Source: Plasmopara viticola
Taxonomy: Eukaryota > Oomycota > Peronosporomycetes > Peronosporales > Peronosporaceae
Direction: 5' to 3'
Assembly (NCBI GenBank): GCA_001695595.3
Contig: MBPM02000004.1
Location: 434,001-498,000 of the forward strand
DNA length: 64,000 bases
Shown: positions 45,530-58,400 of the stretch, in pieces
How the letters are laid out: each line of letters opens with the position of its first letter
Numbering within the stretch: position 1 is the first letter of the stretch
Notes under the pieces: generated by a model
Seen by the model: only the letters and a program-made list of their open reading frames with translations
Told to the model about the DNA's origin: nothing
Databases searched by the model: none
Program-made: the position numbers and the translations under genes

Positions 45530-46590
45530 AATAGTTCAGTGAGCTTTTTTCTTGACACTTTCGATTTCAAACGCGACGAGATTAGGAGCACCAGCTTGAG
45601 CGAAAAGAGGCGTTGAAATTCCCTAGTAGCTATAGGGTCTTCAGATTTTTTTTGTTTTAGCAGAATGGTATCTCGGTTTCATAATCAATGTATTATGGCC
45701 ATTCTGTAGGAGAACCGATACAATACGCACTTGCGACGGCAGTCGTCAACTCGGATACTTTCCGAGTATTTTAACCATGTGCGCCATCGTCCTGAGCGCT
45801 TTCTATGCTGTGCTATTCCACGTTAAAAGTATGAAATTAAATCGTTGATCGCTCGTTATTACATGGACAGATTTAAGATTCTTTGTTTAATCCGTCGTAT
45901 TTGTCAAACAATTCCAGTGTAAACGATGCCGCCACAAATGTACGACCATTTGCTGGTCGTTCATGCGTGCGAATCCTAACACTGTCCTACCGTCGTAATG
46001 ATATCTCCACCGTACTCAAGAACAAGTGAAATGTCTTCATGACCCCATTAAAAGCTGCAACACGATTATGGTTCAGAAAGAACTGAATCTTGACAGTTTT
46101 GATGTTAGACGCGACGAGATTAATAGCACCAATTAAAGCCAAAACAAGCGCGCTTGCTTGACTCCCCACGAAGCAACAGGGTCTCCAAGTTCTTTTTACT
46201 ATAACAGAATGGCATCTCGGTTTCCTAATCAATGTATTACGGCCACTCTGCAAGAGAGCCGATACAATACGCACTTGCAATGGCAGTTGTCAACTCGGAT
46301 ACTTTTCGGATTTTTTAACCATGTGCACCATCGTCCTGAGCGCTTTCTATGCTGTGCTTTTCCACGTTAGAAGTATAAAATTAAATCGTTGATCGCTTGT
46401 TTTTACATGGATAGATTTCAGGTTCTTTTTTTAATCCGTCGTATTTGTCAATCGATTCCAGTGTAAACGATGCCGTCACAAAGTGTACGACCAGTTGCTG
46501 GTCGTTCATGCGTGCGAGTCCTAACATTGTCCTATCGCCGAAATGAAACCTCCACCGAATTCAAGAAGCAAGTGAAGCGTCTTTACGGCT
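45530..46590 (-). repeat. Tandem duplication of the upstream part of the IQ gene
   Basis: Two direct copies of about 500 bp (about 45530-46060 and 46070-46590). They share AATCAATGTATTA, GATACAATACGCACTTGC, CATCGTCCTGAGCGCTTTCT and CTGGTCGTTCATGCGTGCGA. A third copy lies in reverse orientation at 47490-47970. A minus-strand frame (45987-46280) contains NLVASNIKTVKIQFFLNHN, paralleled by NLVASKIGIVKNHFFLNHN at 47.9 kb, so this was coding. Function unknown. Confidence 0.7.
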
Positions 46591-46599
46591 GTATTGTGA

Positions 46600-47485
46600 G
46601 TTGCAATGTGCGTAGGGTATTTTCATAGTCGATTCGCGTTTGGGAAGACATTACATGTGAGCAAGACACGTGTGCACGTTAAGCGAGATCCTTGAGGCAG
46701 CTTACGTAAAGTGGGGCATCGCCGTCGCTGTCTGTCTCATTTCCGTTTGCATCATATTGGATGAGGATATGAACATGAGGTTCTTGAGTCTCTAAATATC
46801 TTCACTTTAGAGAAAAGTAGAGTGGGTACGGCTTACTCAAATTTTCATGTCTGGATAAGCAACTGCTAGCAATAGAGCTTTTGTACGCTCGGAAAATTTG
46901 TTATTGACAGCAAAATTTTACGGAGCGTACCTCTTTAGGTCTCGGCACAAGCATGTACTAAGAAAGTGGTCGTGCGATCACTTTTACCTCTAACTACGTT
47001 AACTGACTCGTGAGTTACCTTAAACGGAGCGGCATGGTTGCCTTCCAGCGCGAGCTGAGGTGCATTCAGGTTACCTCCCCACGTTTTGGCTTCAGTGTCT
47101 GCTCCAAGGCTCAAAATGTTTTTCTATTGCTTCACCAAGAAAATAGTAAAAGTAAAAGTGGTGAAAACTCATCTTTATTCCATGCTCAAACAACGCTTAT
47201 GGTCAATATAACGCTGCAAGAGAAACTTGGTCGTCCAGTAATTTAAGTAAAACCACCCACATCTATGCTATTGGTATGAGCGAAAGCATTGCTCAATATT
47301 GGTTCCCACGGGCGAAGTCACATCTGCTCGAATCGTGTGTTATGTTCGTTGTGACTCATATGTACGCCACAGCTTTGACGTTAAAGTAGCTAATAAATAA
47401 AAAGCTACATTTGGGACTTGAATATTGAATTTCAGTGGAGCATCAGGTATTTGCCAACCTGTTCCGATGCCAAATTGAGGGAGAT
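46600..47485. other. Spacer between the two IQ gene arms
   Basis: Lies between the divergent arms, where a shared promoter would be expected. No gene or motif recognised. A 78-codon frame at 47010-47246 has no recognisable feature. Confidence 0.4.
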
Positions 47486-47489
47486 CTAA

Positions 47490-48960
47490 ATGTCAGAAAT
47501 TACGACAGTAAGGCAGTGAAAGGACTCGCATGAATGAATGAATGACCAGTTAATGGTCGTACAGTTTGTGGCGGCATCGTTCACATTATAATCGTTTGAC
47601 AAGAACGACGGATTAAATGAAGAGTTCGAAATCTTTTCACGTGTTAATGAACGATCAACGATGCAGAATAATACATCCAATGTGAGAAAACACGGCATAC
47701 AAAGCGCTCAAAAAGATGGTGCACATGGGAAAAAATCTGAAAACTAATTGAGTTGACGACTGCCGTCGCAAGTTCGTATTGTATGAGCTCTCTTGCAGAA
47801 TGGACGCAATACAACGATTGTGGAACCAAGATGCCATTTTACTGCCGAAAAAAAACTTCGGGAACTGTGTTGCTACTTGGGAGCCCTTTATCGAGTTTAA
47901 GGCCTGTATTAACTCAAGCTTGTGCTCTTAATCTCGTTGCGTCTAAAATTGGAATTGTCAAGAACCACTTCTTTCTTAACCATAATCAAAGTACGAGTAA
48001 ATTGAGGACGAAATTCCCACCTTTTGATTACGCGTTGTTACAAATCGTGCAGAATACAACACAAATTAAGCGAATACAAAGTCGGATTCAAAAAGTATCT
48101 GCTGACGCAGTCAGCGCGTCAGCAATGGAGTTGGTTCACCGGTTTTGCAACATTCATGAATAAAGATCTCACTTTTGTAACAACATCCATGCTGCAATAG
48201 AAATCCAGCGCCACTTTCATGCGTGACGTACAAAGCTACTCGTTAAGACTTTAATACACAAAAACCTCTGTACTGTTAATCTACAGCGAGCATTTCGAGG
48301 ACAAAAAGTTTAGGGGGACGCTACGCTTTATCGAAAACAATGTAACAAAGTCGTGTCGATTCAAGCCGCGTATCGTAGTTTTTACACCCGTCAATGCAAA
48401 GCTCAAGGCGATCGCCTGCAGCGTCGACAACATCTTCGACGTCGACTCGCTGCACATACTATTCAGCGGATTTTTCGAGGAATTATGCGCAGAAAGTATG
48501 GCCATTGTGACATGGTTATGCAATTACTTGACCCAAAAAGACTGTTTAAATGGATAAATTATCGCAAGCGTGTGACCGTTGTTCGAAAATTAAAAAAACT
48601 GGGATGAACTTGGGATTTACGCATATTCTTTCCGTGTTTTTTTTCTATTTTCACCGCCGGACACAAGCTTGTAGCTGGCACAAACTTGTACCATGGGTAC
48701 AACACGAACATGGAGCTTTGAATCATTTGGCTCACTGGAGGTATACGACAAGAATCTAACAAGCAACACACACACTTCAAATGTGGTGGCGCGCGCGTGT
48801 AACACGAAGGTCGTTGCAACTCGTCATGCATGCTGTCCTGATGGAAACCGGCGTACAAGCATTCTTGCCAACCCGATCCATATCGCTCACTCAAGTAACT
48901 ATGTTTTGTACTGTGACACAGTCGCGGAGGAAGCTGGTTAAAGTCGGCCGTCGGACAAGG
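47490..48960 (+). pseudogene. IQ-motif gene, right arm (inverted copy)
   Basis: The reverse-oriented homologue of 44.6-46.6 kb. Order along the plus strand: MNDQLMVVQFVAASF, then NLVASKIGIVKNHFFLNHN (in a 136-codon frame at 47753-48163), then IQ motifs AAIEIQRHF, NLQRAFRGQK, SIQAAYRSFYTRQ and TIQRIFRGIMRRKYG (84-codon frame at 48353-48607). Phases change between blocks and a stop follows RGQKV, so it is a pseudogene. The downstream part to about 48960 is also shared with the left arm, but no frame is convincing. The TPR part is absent beyond 48960. Confidence 0.55.
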
Positions 48961-49259
48961 CAGAAGCGCGGGCGAGGCAAAGTCGTAGAACGAGGAGGAG
49001 AGTTTGTAGCTTATAGCGATTTGTGAAGTGGTATTAAATGAAGAGCTATCACTTGGTGGCTATCCGCCATCTACTGCTACCATCTTAAAAGCAATCACTC
49101 TTCTTTATCTGGCTTTATACACATCCTAGATCACTTTCAGCGAATAATGTATCTTGGTATTCAATGATAATGGGACATCGGGAACCCTCTTCTGATTGGA
49201 AATTGTATAATTGCCTAATCCTATGGATAAAACTAATGCACATGTATCGTGGAGATATT

Positions 49260-51650
49260 TTAGTTATATTGCGTAGAAGCCGTTGCCGGCAAAACTGCCG
49301 GTGACGACGGTTACGTCACATGACCTCCCCACCTCGTTTAAAAAGAAATCTGAATACCAAGAAAAGGTCGGTGACTTCGAAAATCTGCTTTCAGTTCTCC
49401 ACGGGCTCCCAAGAAGCTTCATTCTTGGTTTCACCAAGCTACCCAACCTTCCACTGTAAATTTTCTCATACTCTCGATGTCCAATTACGGCTTTGACGAG
49501 GATTTCATCGGTGCCATGTCCACATGACCTTCTTCATCTTTTGCCGACGCTGGGGGTCCTTGCAATTTGTCTTCAGCAGTGAAGTGTGAAACACTGGGTG
49601 CAGTTTCTTTTTCTTCGATAATCCTAGCTTATAAGAATCTCGCAAAACTCTTCTTTCGATCGAGAATGGCACAATATATTTTGGTGCGAAAGCACCACAT
49701 CGCCAACTTGAAAGTCATGGATAAGTCTTTTTTGTCATAATAATGCCTTATTCGCCTTTCTGCTTCGCTCATTCGATCTAGCGCGCGCTTGAGTAACGTT
49801 TCTTTACGCAGTAGAAACTCTTGTGCTTTTTCCAGCTATTGAGATTCTGGATCTGACGTCACATCATACAGTATACAAGGAGCATATTTTAGATCCGCTG
49901 TGAACGGTGAAATTTCAACATTAGAGTGTACGCATCGATTATAGGCTAATTCAGCCAAATGCACAAAGGCATCCAAATCATTCCGAGCTGGGTTAACGAT
50001 TCCTAGGAGTCAATTTCAAATAAAACAGTTACTTCTTTCCGTTCGATCAGCCGTTTGCGGCTTAAAGCCAAAGTCAAATTGAGTTGCGTTCCCACAGCAG
50101 ACATTATTGCTTGTCATGACTTGGATGTAAATTTAGTGTCTCGGCCGGAAACGGTTGTCTTTGGTATGCCATGGTCCTCCACACATATCTTCAGAAAAAG
50201 CTTTTCAATCTCTGCAGTATCGTACGCTGTCGTCGTAGTGGTGAAGCTTTGTCAAGCGATCAACAATCACCATGACGGCATTGAATTCTCTTCTGGTTTC
50301 CGGTATAGATACCATTAAGTCCAAAGAAATGTCGACTTATCTACTACTTGAAACATCTAAGGACTGAAGTAATCTTGGCAGTCTTGTCTGCCTAGCCTTG
50401 TTGTGCTGACACATTGCGCATGTGTCAATAAAGCGCTGAATGCACTTTGCCACTATTGGTCAGTAGTACTTTCGACGCACGGCAAGATACGTCTTGTAAA
50501 ATTCTGGATGGCTTGCCGATAAAAATCATGCTTTTGACAGATGAGGCGATTTTACAGATCTTCGTCGTCTGGAATGTACAGTCGTGCCGTCTCATCTTCG
50601 CCAGTTTTAAAAATACAAAATAGCATCCTGCAATCAGTACTTAGGCACATCGTCTCGTTCTTTTAGTTTCTTGATGATATATTATAGGTCTTCATTCCAC
50701 GCGTGCATCGTATTCAGAGATTGGGCAAATGTGACCTTGTCCGTCCTGATTGTTGCGACGATCTCGCGGCTCTTAGCTGTTTCAAGAGGCTTTTGCAAGT
50801 AAACTTGGGCAGCTTTGCTTTGTCATTCCGGAATTCGTGACAGTGCATCAGCCACCGTTTTAGTTTCACCGGAAATCCACTTGAACAAGGACTGGAAATC
50901 AGCAAGCTCATTCAGCCCTCGAGCCATACTGCGACTTGTAGTTTTCTGCGTCAGGATCATCTCAATTAGGATCCGTTTCGACCGTAAATGGCCGATCGAG
51001 AAAATACACACGTCATACTTTGAGCGCATGCATAATTATAAATAGCTATTGCTCAATTTAACTTGGCTGGCTGCATCTTCCGACCAGTAAAAGCAATCGA
51101 AAGCTTTTGCTCTCCCTCCTTTGAATCAAGACTTCCCCTGTCGTAAAATATAAGCCTTACCTTCGTATACCAAATGGATGAATAAAAAAGACAGGAAGTC
51201 TTAAAGTAGGTGGAAGCGTCAAGCGACGCTTGAGTAAGGACATTTTTCACAATACTGTTGTGGATCAGTCCTGCCAATTGTGCAAAATACTTGCAGAACC
51301 TTGGGACATAGACTATAGGATCTCAGAAGCATTCCATTTGCTTCTTTGTCTTGTGAAAAGGCCATTCGGCGATATCCTTATCTTGTCGAGTCCATCTGGA
51401 CGCCTTTTCTCCGACAAAGTCTCACGGGATCTCATATTTGCAGAACTGACACTTTGACAACTTGATATGAATTTGCTGCTCTTCACACAGCTTGGGTACA
51501 CTGTTCAGAGATGTGACGTGGTCTGCAACATCTTCACTTTGCTTGAACACCGGGATAAATGAGACGAATGGTTCAAAGGTGTCCTTGTAGTAGTGCTTGG
51601 CCCGAAATGAATCTTGCATATGTGCGCAACGGTCATATGGGACAGTCTAT
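49260..51650 (-). pseudogene. Degenerate Ty3/gypsy element (RT, RNase H, integrase)
   Basis: Minus-strand blocks: the end of reverse transcriptase, IHIKLSKCQFCKYEIP (near 51430-51480); RNase H with SIAFTGRKMQPAKLN (about 51060) and GETKTVADALSRIPE (about 50830); the integrase zinc finger Cys pair in DTCAMCQHNKAR (about 50400); an integrase tail with KKLHPVFHTSLLK (about 49590). All are typical gypsy motifs in the expected order. No LTRs were found and frames are heavily broken. It is a different family from the element at 21.9 kb. Confidence 0.7.
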
Positions 51651-52039
51651 TCGGATCGTAAGGTCTTTAGCATTCCACATACAAAAATATGCCGTCTTTA
51701 AAACATTCAGACCGCCGTTTATTGAGCAATATCGTAAAACAAGTCGAACGTGTTTTCTCTTATCTTGCTCATCAAAATGAACTTTATATAAATCAGTGAA
51801 CCCTGCTCATACAAAACTTGTTGTGCTCTCTCACCGCCACATAATATTCTTGACAAATGTCACGATACGTTTCTCGAAGCATCATGACGACAATTGTGTG
51901 CTTGAAATGTAACAAGCTGCCGTAGTGTGGAGCACCATGCGTCTTCAACGCCCATACGTCAAGCTTAATCCTCCACTTCCGCTTGTTGGCGTGCGACCGG
52001 CGAGAATGTGCAAATGCATCAAAGTGTTCTCCCCTGCAT
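51651..52039. other. Unassigned stretch between gypsy and TPR remnants
   Basis: A minus-strand frame at about 51860-51980 reads RIKLDVWALKTHGAPHYGS and then HFKHTIVVMMLRETY, which looks coding-like. I cannot assign it. It may belong to the TPR gene tail or to the gypsy element. Confidence 0.25.
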
Positions 52040-52625
52040 CTTCCATCTTTACAAAGTTCTTTTTACGACGCCGACTTGGCTTACCCCCCCCCCGCTTTCT
52101 GTTTCTGATCATCCAGCATTGTTAAAAAAAGACCAATTTATCCTTTTTGTTGCCGATGCAAGGCCAATGCTTTGAGGTAATGATCCGTCGCTTCCTCATA
52201 GCGTTCGTACGACCAGTGAGTACACGCTGTGTAATTGATATGAGCTTAACCATTTTCTGGCTTTAAGGGACTGCTTGTCGAAAGAACCCATAGTATGCGA
52301 CTTTATTCTCATGTAAAGTCGGATCCTCCATCTTACCACGTGTAATCATCATTTCCACGACCTCGAAGATTTTTTAGTGTCACGTATAAGAAATCTGCAT
52401 AGGAAAGAGGACCAAGGGATTAACATGTCCCTGTTCAGTCATTCGCTGCATCAAGACAGGATAAAACCGTCTCGCTCGATCGAAGTCATGGGCCATTGTG
52501 TGGAGGTACACGGCATAGTTGCAAGACTTCAATGGCACGATGACACCAATAGATAATACGAGGCAGCAGGGGTGTAATATAGTTAAGATGCATAATATGT
52601 ACAACGTTTCAACACCAAGATCCAA
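52040..52625 (-). pseudogene. Second copy of the TPR part of the IQ/TPR gene
   Basis: The minus-strand frame NYAVYLHTMAHDFDRARRFYP is a clear TPR-like repeat. It goes on to QRMTEQG and, after a shift, to the block matching 40020-40424 (MITRGKM, YYGFFRQAV). In the split copy QRLTERG straddles the copia-2 insertion, so this copy shows the uninterrupted order. Stops and shifts show it too is a pseudogene. It ends in a poly-C run near 52085. Confidence 0.6.
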
Positions 52626-52639
52626 ATTTAAAGGATGTA

Positions 52640-52815
52640 CGATTAAATGACGTACTAAAATCGATGCATCCCTCGATTGATACTAGATAATGATAAAAAT
52701 CGCTATTTCTAAATTCAAATTGGTCACTTACATCACATGGTCTGTTGCAGCTTTCGGGCACTTGCTTTCAGCCCATCATTAAAAAAATCATTTCTCCTTC
52801 CCAGCGATTTGGTAC
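52640..52815 (+). promoter_or_regulatory. Orphan lectin-gene promoter
   Basis: Matches the sequence just upstream of lectin gene 2: the CATCCCTCG block, then a TTGGTCACTT-type block, a GGGCACTTGCTTTCA block, then CATCATTAAAAAAATCATTT and TCCTTCCCAGCGAT (the initiator and leader region). The ATG and the coding region are missing after 52815. It is an upstream duplicate without its gene. Confidence 0.6.
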
Positions 52816-53171
52816 AGCCCAAATATGTACAACACAAGATCTTAACCTTCAACTATTGACAATGCCTGGCACTATTTAAGTCTGTAAGAGAGATAGCTCT
52901 AAAACGTAGCGAACAATCATGGTACATTATTAGTAAAATACGTAATTATAAAGATAGATTCGATTCGTAGAATTCTCGATTTTGTGCTGAGACACGGTAG
53001 ACAAGCAAGAGTTTTGAGTAAATTAATATATAATCAACTTAAGCGCTAAAGGGAGAGACATTAAAGAATTTTTTCTTCACGTTCTTCTGATTAAACGCAA
53101 TAGCTGGAGGCACAGAATTTGTGTAGGGTGTCTCTATATAGTGACTGTTTGTATCAAGCCGTTACACAAAG

Positions 53172-53393
53172 CTAAACGTTTGCGGCGAGAACTAACTTCT
53201 TACCTTTATAGGCTAAGCGCTCTATGGGTTTTCCTACCGGTTTGCTACTAAGACCTGTATAAGCTGTATGAGAATGAGATGTCGACAAGTTCACACCCAG
53301 CTTTGCTAGGGTAAACGCATCCACAGTAGTGCAGCCGGTTGAGTACTTTTGGTTATACTGCCAGACTCCTACGACTTGCCCAATTAATTGCAC
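53172..53393 (-). pseudogene. Small frame with a copia-2-like RNase H scrap
   Basis: A 73-codon minus-strand frame. The part VDAFTLAKLGVNLST (about 53280-53325) matches, at DNA level, the LRSSLAELGVN part of the copia-2 RNase H at 40.87 kb. The first part (LIGQVVGVW) belongs to the inverted duplicon. No gene function is implied. Confidence 0.3.
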
Positions 53394-54640
53394 TTATTTA
53401 CTTGATTGGCTTCTTCCCATTTTTTGAAAGGAGAGATATGTTGTTCCTTTTTACATAGATCTGGTAAAACAAGCTGCTTAGTACGCCGTGCTTGCCTTCC
53501 GCAGACCAAGCTTAATCAGTGACCTGTGTATAATAATCAAGTGTATGCTTTTATCTTAAGGGATCAAATATGATAATGTCAGGAATCAGCACCGCACGAG
53601 TTTTCGTCACACAAAGGAAAAGAATATTCGGTGACTTGGTCAACCATTCAACGAGACCCAACGTGCAGTAACTAAGGTGCTGTTAATTGTTAACTGCGAA
53701 GAACACGTTCCATCAAAGGTATACTTTCCCAAAATTACATTTGGTGACCAAAACCAAAGTATCAATATTCTCGTTGGCTTTAAAATAGTTAACTAGTGTC
53801 CATACATAGCTAGTCACGCATCAGGAAACATTTTAGTGTCTCGCAGACGTCAGACCTTGAAACCCAGTCTAAAAATAATAACAGAGGCCAAATCTGCTGA
53901 AGAATAAAGATTAGCTTTCAATTACTCGAGGCTGTAATTTTCGGACGATCATGTCTGTTGTTTGCGCTTGCTAAAGCAATATAATCATCTCCGACATCAA
54001 TGGCGTCAGTGTACTAGTCCTTGACCTCCTTGTTGTCGAACACGCAAAATGCATAATGTGTCTACATAGTGACCGTTTTGATTTAGATATATAAGCCGTT
54101 ACGTACAGCCAACCATTTGCAGTGAGAGCTGGCTCTTTGCATCAATGGAATGGTGAATGGGCACTCTATCGGTATTTTAAGGGTTTGCAAACTGAATTAT
54201 TGCCTTAATTACAGAGTTTTATAATGGCTTTTGAGAACTTAATGCAAAGATTTGTAAAATAAAAAAATGTACAGTAAAAAGGAATTAAAAAAGGTCAATA
54301 TATCATGCCGTCTATGACCGGCATTACTTAATGGTTGTTCACTGAAAAATCTTCTTTTACCTGGACGCCTCCTTTGTAGAGGGTGCTGAGTGAGTACACT
54401 ACACCTGGTAACATTATTACGCCTACGTAAGTCAACTTTCAAGAGTTTGGGAGACCGAGACGAATCGAGCCACCTTCCCGCATCTGTCATACGAGCAGTT
54501 CTCACTGCTTGTAAAAGATTCTGGCTCTTATGGTCCTAGGAAGACGGTTGCATGTGCAGTCAAACCGGTCCCAGGCAGCTGAAAAGCCGTATGGTGTTTG
54601 AGCTTACGTGCAAAGTCTATGCTCTAGGCTCCACAAAGCA
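53367..54640 (-). repeat. Inverted segmental duplication, right arm
   Basis: Reverse-oriented partner of 15905-17306. Contains the same 67-89 codon frame (54239-54505, -) with LDSSRSPKLL and LRRRNNVTRCSV. It has no LTR at the place corresponding to 17062-17207. Confidence 0.8.
53457..53462 (-). other. Empty target site of the 17.1 kb solo LTR
   Basis: AGATCT here aligns with AGATCA-LTR-GATCA in the other arm (flanks CAGCTTGTTTT- on one side and the AACAACATA- block on the other). It shows the pre-insertion state, allowing one base change. Confidence 0.75.
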
Positions 54641-55248
54641 CATACTTAGAAGGCAGTAGTATGAAATTGGGGTCTCTGATTGTGGAGCATGAGTTTCTTA
54701 TGAAAAAGTGATAGAGCATTTTTTCCGTGGCTAAGAAAAGTGAAGAGCCCTTAATTACGGATGATCAAGTGTGCGCGGAATTCAACATTCTCATCTTGGT
54801 TGCCGGGCTAAATGCTAAGTGCTTACCTGAAAGTCGTTTCATGGATTGCCTTAAAATACGTGTTAGGAAGCAGTATACAGCGACATTTTTTTTGGCGAAC
54901 CTTGCCTTCTACTAATGCTCACGCTTTCTTGCCTGCAAGCAAGGCAGGCACGAGCTTTGAGCGTACTGAATTAATAAGGCTGACGACCTCATTTTAAACG
55001 CCATTCCTTGGACAAATTAAAATGACTATGCCGATCGAGGGCCAAAAGATTATCCCATTTGCACTTAACGCTATTAAGCGCAGGTAGCGATATTTTTAAA
55101 GGCTACGAAACCAGATATACAGCCTCGCTCCTTCGCAATTCCATGGAGAAGAAAAACCTCATCCTGTTTAGCCCAACGGGAAGTGTCCGTATACCCTTAA
55201 ATCGTGACGAATCTTTATGGGCTAATATGTTGCCGAGCGAAGACACAT
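54641..55248. other. No recognisable gene
   Basis: Short frames only (at most 69 codons). It ends at the CACAT target duplication of copia copy C (55244-55248). Confidence 0.45.
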
Positions 55249-55394
55249 TGTTAACATTACACCGCTGAATGCATGTTGAACAGGTGGATGGCTTCACAGT
55301 AATTACAAGTACGTCACAATTAGTAATTACATATGGTAGCCGTTCATTGGTCAGGATAAATATATTTACTTCGGTTTTTACTTTCTTCTCAACA
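55249..55394 (+). repeat. 5' LTR of copia copy C
   Basis: 146 bp, TGTTAACATTAC to CTCAACA. A TATA-like ATAAATATATT lies at 55356-55366, upstream of the likely transcript start. Confidence 0.96.
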
Positions 55395-55436
55395 GGTTAC
55401 CAGCCGCAACAAGCTCAAGCAACGTTCTCGCCCAAT

Positions 55437-58400
55437 ATGAACAAGCGCACCGAAGTCCTCCTAGGAAGTGGAAACTATTACCACTGGGAGTTTAACATGA
55501 GGATGACCCTGGCGCGGAAGGGTCTCCTGGGACACATCATGGCCGTCAAGGAAGAGAAGGACGTCACGGAGGCGTGGCTGGTTAATGATGCCAAGGCGCT
55601 AGGCATCATTGCTCAAGGCGTTGAGATCCAGCACCAGACCAAGATTCGGTCGGCTACGCGTGCTATGGAGGCGTGGGGAACCCTCCGCGATTTCTACAAT
55701 CGCTCGACTCTTCACAATCGTGTTGTGATGACTCGTCGTCTACATGAGTTCAAGATGGAAAGTGGAACAAGCATGGCAGAGCATCTGGACTCTTTTGACG
55801 AGCTAGTAGTGGGACTACAGACTACGGGAGAGCAAATTGATGAGTCACGCCAGCTGGTGGTACTTCTCAGCAGTCTACCTTCGGAGTACGACTTGATTTC
55901 GTCAATTGTGGAAAATGCAAGAGACATTTCGTTGATAGAAGTCAAGGAGAAGCTGCTCAAAGAGTCGGAGAAGCTGCAGAGGAAAGAAGCTACAGAGAAA
56001 GCGTTTCGCGTAAATGGAAATGGAAATGCTAGAAGATTCAAAGGTGGACGGGACAATGGGCGAAAGGGTGGTCCTCCACGCAATAACGGCGGATTCAAGG
56101 GCAAGTGCTTCAACTGTGACCAGTTTGGACACATGAAGCGGAACTGCCCCGCCGGTAAAAGATTCAACAGCGACGACACGGTGTTTGCTGTTGGTAAAGG
56201 GAAGTCATCAGGATGGCTGATTGATAGTGGAGCAACTTCCCACATGACCCCACACAGGAAGGACTTGTTCGAGTACAAGGGCCTAGAAGCTAGCATCGAA
56301 GTTACGATTGCAGACGGGAAGAAGTTGCTTGTCAAAGGAGCCGGCACGGTAAAATTGACTGGTTTGAACGGAATGAGGATTCGCATGGTTGAAGTTCTGC
56401 ACATTCCCGGACTCGACAGAAGGTTGCTGTCAGTTGGCAAGTTGGCAGAGCGTGGCATGAGTGTGGAATTCTCGCGTTCGTCATGTGTCATTTGGAACAA
56501 GAAGCAAGCAAATGCGTCGGGCACAAAAGTTGGAAAGTCGTATTTTCTTGACTGTGAGCAAGAAGAAGCATGTCTCGTTGAATATACCGGGGCTGACAAT
56601 CAGTGGGAGTTTTGGCATGCACGCATGGGGCACCCCAGCAAGGATGCGCTGATCAGGACACAGCGATTGACTAATGGTATCCCAATTATCAAGCAAAGTG
56701 TGGAAAAATTGTGTGCCGGGTGTTTGAAGGGCAAGCAGACGATCACGGTGTTTCCGTCTCGTTCAATGACAAAGACGACACGTGTGTTGGAGCGTGTTCA
56801 CACAGATGTCATGGGGCCAATGCGAACTATCTCGAAGGGTGGTGCCAAATACATTCTCACGTTTGTGGATGACTTTTCACGATATGTTGCAATGTTTCTG
56901 ATCAAGAGCAAGAGTGAAGTGGCTGGCAAGTTCAAGGAGTTTCTGACATTATACGAAAACCAGTGGGGTGCACGACTAAGATGTTTGCGATCCGACAACG
57001 GAACCGAGTTCGTAAACAAGAAAATGGCAGGAATATGTCAAGAGAACGGCATTGTACACCAGCGCTCCGTCCCATACAGCCCGCAGCAGAACGGAGTAGC
57101 GGAGCGTATGAACAGGACAATTATGGAGAAAGCCCGCAGCATGCTACACTAAAAGAGCGTTTCGACGGAATGGTGGGCGGAAGCGGTAAATACAGCGGTT
57201 TATTTAATTAATCGCTCCAGCAATACGGTCCCTCCTGACACCACGCCGTATGAGCTAGTTTTCAAAATGAAGCCTCGAATGGATCACCTGCGCGTATTTG
57301 GTTCGCAAGGCTACGCTCATATTGACGATGTGAAACGGACCAAACTGGAACCCAAGAGTTTCAAGTGTATGTTTCTTGGCTATGCAAAGAATGTCAAGGG
57401 CTATCGCGTGTTTGACTTGGAGAATGCCAAGATTAAAGTGACCCGCTCTGTAAAGTTGGATGAGCGTGAGGTGGGCGGCATCTACGACACGCAAGAGCTT
57501 AAGCCGGAAACAATTGTTCAAGTAGTTAAGGATGGTGATGAAGTCAATGTTCAGCATCAAGTGGATCGACAGTCAGTTCCGGACGATCCCATGGGAGCTG
57601 TCGAAGAGACCGTCGAAGATGTCGATATGGAAAATGTAAATCGTACGCCAAGCGCCGTTGTACAGCGGCTAATGCCTTCTGAGAGTCCTGTACGAAACGG
57701 GCTTGAGCTAACGGAGTATCATCAACCTTCCCAAGTGCAACAAGAAGATCGTTTGGTGTTTCGGCCTGAATTGGAGCAAACACGAGTAAGACGTGAGCCA
57801 GTGCTTATGCTAAGAAACGGTTCCGATGGTGGAGAGTCAACAGAAGGAAGTGAGGGCCCACCGACTCCAAAGCGTGCTAGGATTGACGAAGATGGACTAA
57901 TTGCGAAAGCCTTTCTTGCCTACGCTGTGAATATTGACGATGATATGGACTCACCGACTACTTATACTCAAGCAATGGCAAGCGACGATGCAATGAAATG
58001 GCGTGAAGCAATTGATGCTGAGCTTCGCTCTCACGAAGAGAATAAAACGTGGACATTGCAGCCACGAGGGGAGATTGGACGCACAATTGGATCACGATGG
58101 GTATTTGCCAAAAAGCGTGATCAGAATGGCGCTATCGTGCGATACAAGGCACGACTAGTCGCGAAAGGTTTCAAGCAGAAGTATGGCGTTGACTTTTTCG
58201 AGACATATTCCCCGGTTGCCAACATGAATTCGATCCGAATAATTCTCGCGGTATGTGTTGAATGTGGCTATCAAATGGAACAGCTGGACGTCGACACGGC
58301 TTTTCTTAATAGCGTGTTGACGGACAACGTTTTTATGGAAGTTCCGCTTGGTGTCGACAATGCTCAAGGAAACATATGTCAACTAAACAAGGCTATTTAC

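Noticed and set aside
55269..55436. Gag reading frame open upstream through the whole 5' LTR (starting MHVEQVDG), also open in most other LTRs of the family
   Set aside because: The TATA-like motif at 55356-55366 lies downstream of that ATG, so a normal transcript would not contain it. The openness is shared because the LTRs are near-identical.
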